Positions 5,089-5,181 of a DNA stretch of 5,181 nucleotides are shown in pieces. The number at the start of each line of letters is the position of its first letter. The stretch's first letter is position 1. The notes under the pieces are model-generated. The model ran no database searches. It was given only the letters and a program-made list of their open reading frames with translations, and was not told the DNA's origin. The position numbers and the translations under genes were made by a program. The stretch is taken from contig JAGTQT010000093.1 in assembly GCA_018396615.1 (NCBI GenBank), positions 1 to 5,181 on the forward strand. Direction: 5' to 3'. The stretch is from Candidatus Bathyarchaeota archaeon. GTDB taxonomy: Archaea; Thermoproteota; Bathyarchaeia; Bathyarchaeales; Bathycorpusculaceae.

Positions 5089-5181
5089 GTGCAATTTCAA
5101 TCCACTGAAAAGGGCGTTTTCAAGCTGTTAATGCTGTCTGCGAAAGCTGTTTACGATAGGGCAGACTGGCTAACTAGCAGA
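5089..5181 (+). CDS. Possible start of a downstream gene, cut by the window edge
   Basis: This is the only + frame open to the right end near the edge. From the GTG at 5089 it reads VQFQSTEKGVFKLLMLSAKA, then VYDRADWLTSR. From an ATG at 5131 it reads MLSAKAVYDRADWLTSR. The segment looks like an amphipathic helix but is too short to assign. There is no Shine-Dalgarno, so a leaderless GTG is the better guess. It lies 59 nt after the photolyase and could be an operon continuation, an independent gene or chance. Confidence 0.3.
   Translation, partial: MQFQSTEKGVFKLLMLSAKAVYDRADWLTSR

Noticed and set aside
1..5181. CRISPR array or tandem repeat
   Set aside because: No regularly spaced repeat was seen anywhere in the window.

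Overview
The window looks archaeal, most likely a Bathyarchaeia-type or related lineage, placed by judgement and not by search. Three things point that way. An N-terminal zinc ribbon at the left end resembles those of archaeal integrases. Candidate TATA boxes sit about 26 nt before starts with little or no leader. The gene set combines AbrB/PIN toxin-antitoxin genes, a DUF523-DUF1722 protein and a class II CPD photolyase of methanogen-like length. By eye the DNA is moderately AT-rich.

Left part (1-1251, + strand): an 84-residue zinc-ribbon ORF that appears to be the stump of a mobile-element recombinase. It is followed by an AbrB-type antitoxin gene and, 4 nt later, a PIN-domain toxin nuclease. 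Behind the toxin is a coding-looking stretch that can only be read by changing frame, so it is a decayed gene or a sequence with base-call errors.

Middle (1252-1995): a gene-poor stretch. Its main content, on the - strand, is a flavodoxin-like gene start with a strong Shine-Dalgarno site. The reading frame breaks at a run of seven A, and the expected protein resumes in another frame for about 25 residues before similarity is lost. A 17-bp palindrome sits just upstream of its candidate promoter. A nested inverted repeat lies in the degenerate part.

Right part (1996-5029): a DUF523-DUF1722 fusion gene on the - strand faces away from a two-gene + strand operon: an FMN-binding split-barrel (pyridoxamine-phosphate-oxidase-like) protein overlapping by ATGA with a complete class II CPD photolyase. 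DUF1722 (YbgA) next to a photolyase recalls ybgA-phr of Escherichia coli, although the two photolyases belong to different classes. DUF523 includes the TudS thiouracil/4-thiouridylate desulfidases, so a near-UV response module is a reasonable inference. In this copy, however, the third expected [4Fe-4S] cysteine is serine. A short ORF running off the right edge may be the start of another gene.

The most interesting points are the Cys-to-Ser change in the DUF523 domain, its partnership with the photolyase operon, and the flavodoxin pseudogene with its palindromic upstream site. No wholly new system is convincingly visible.
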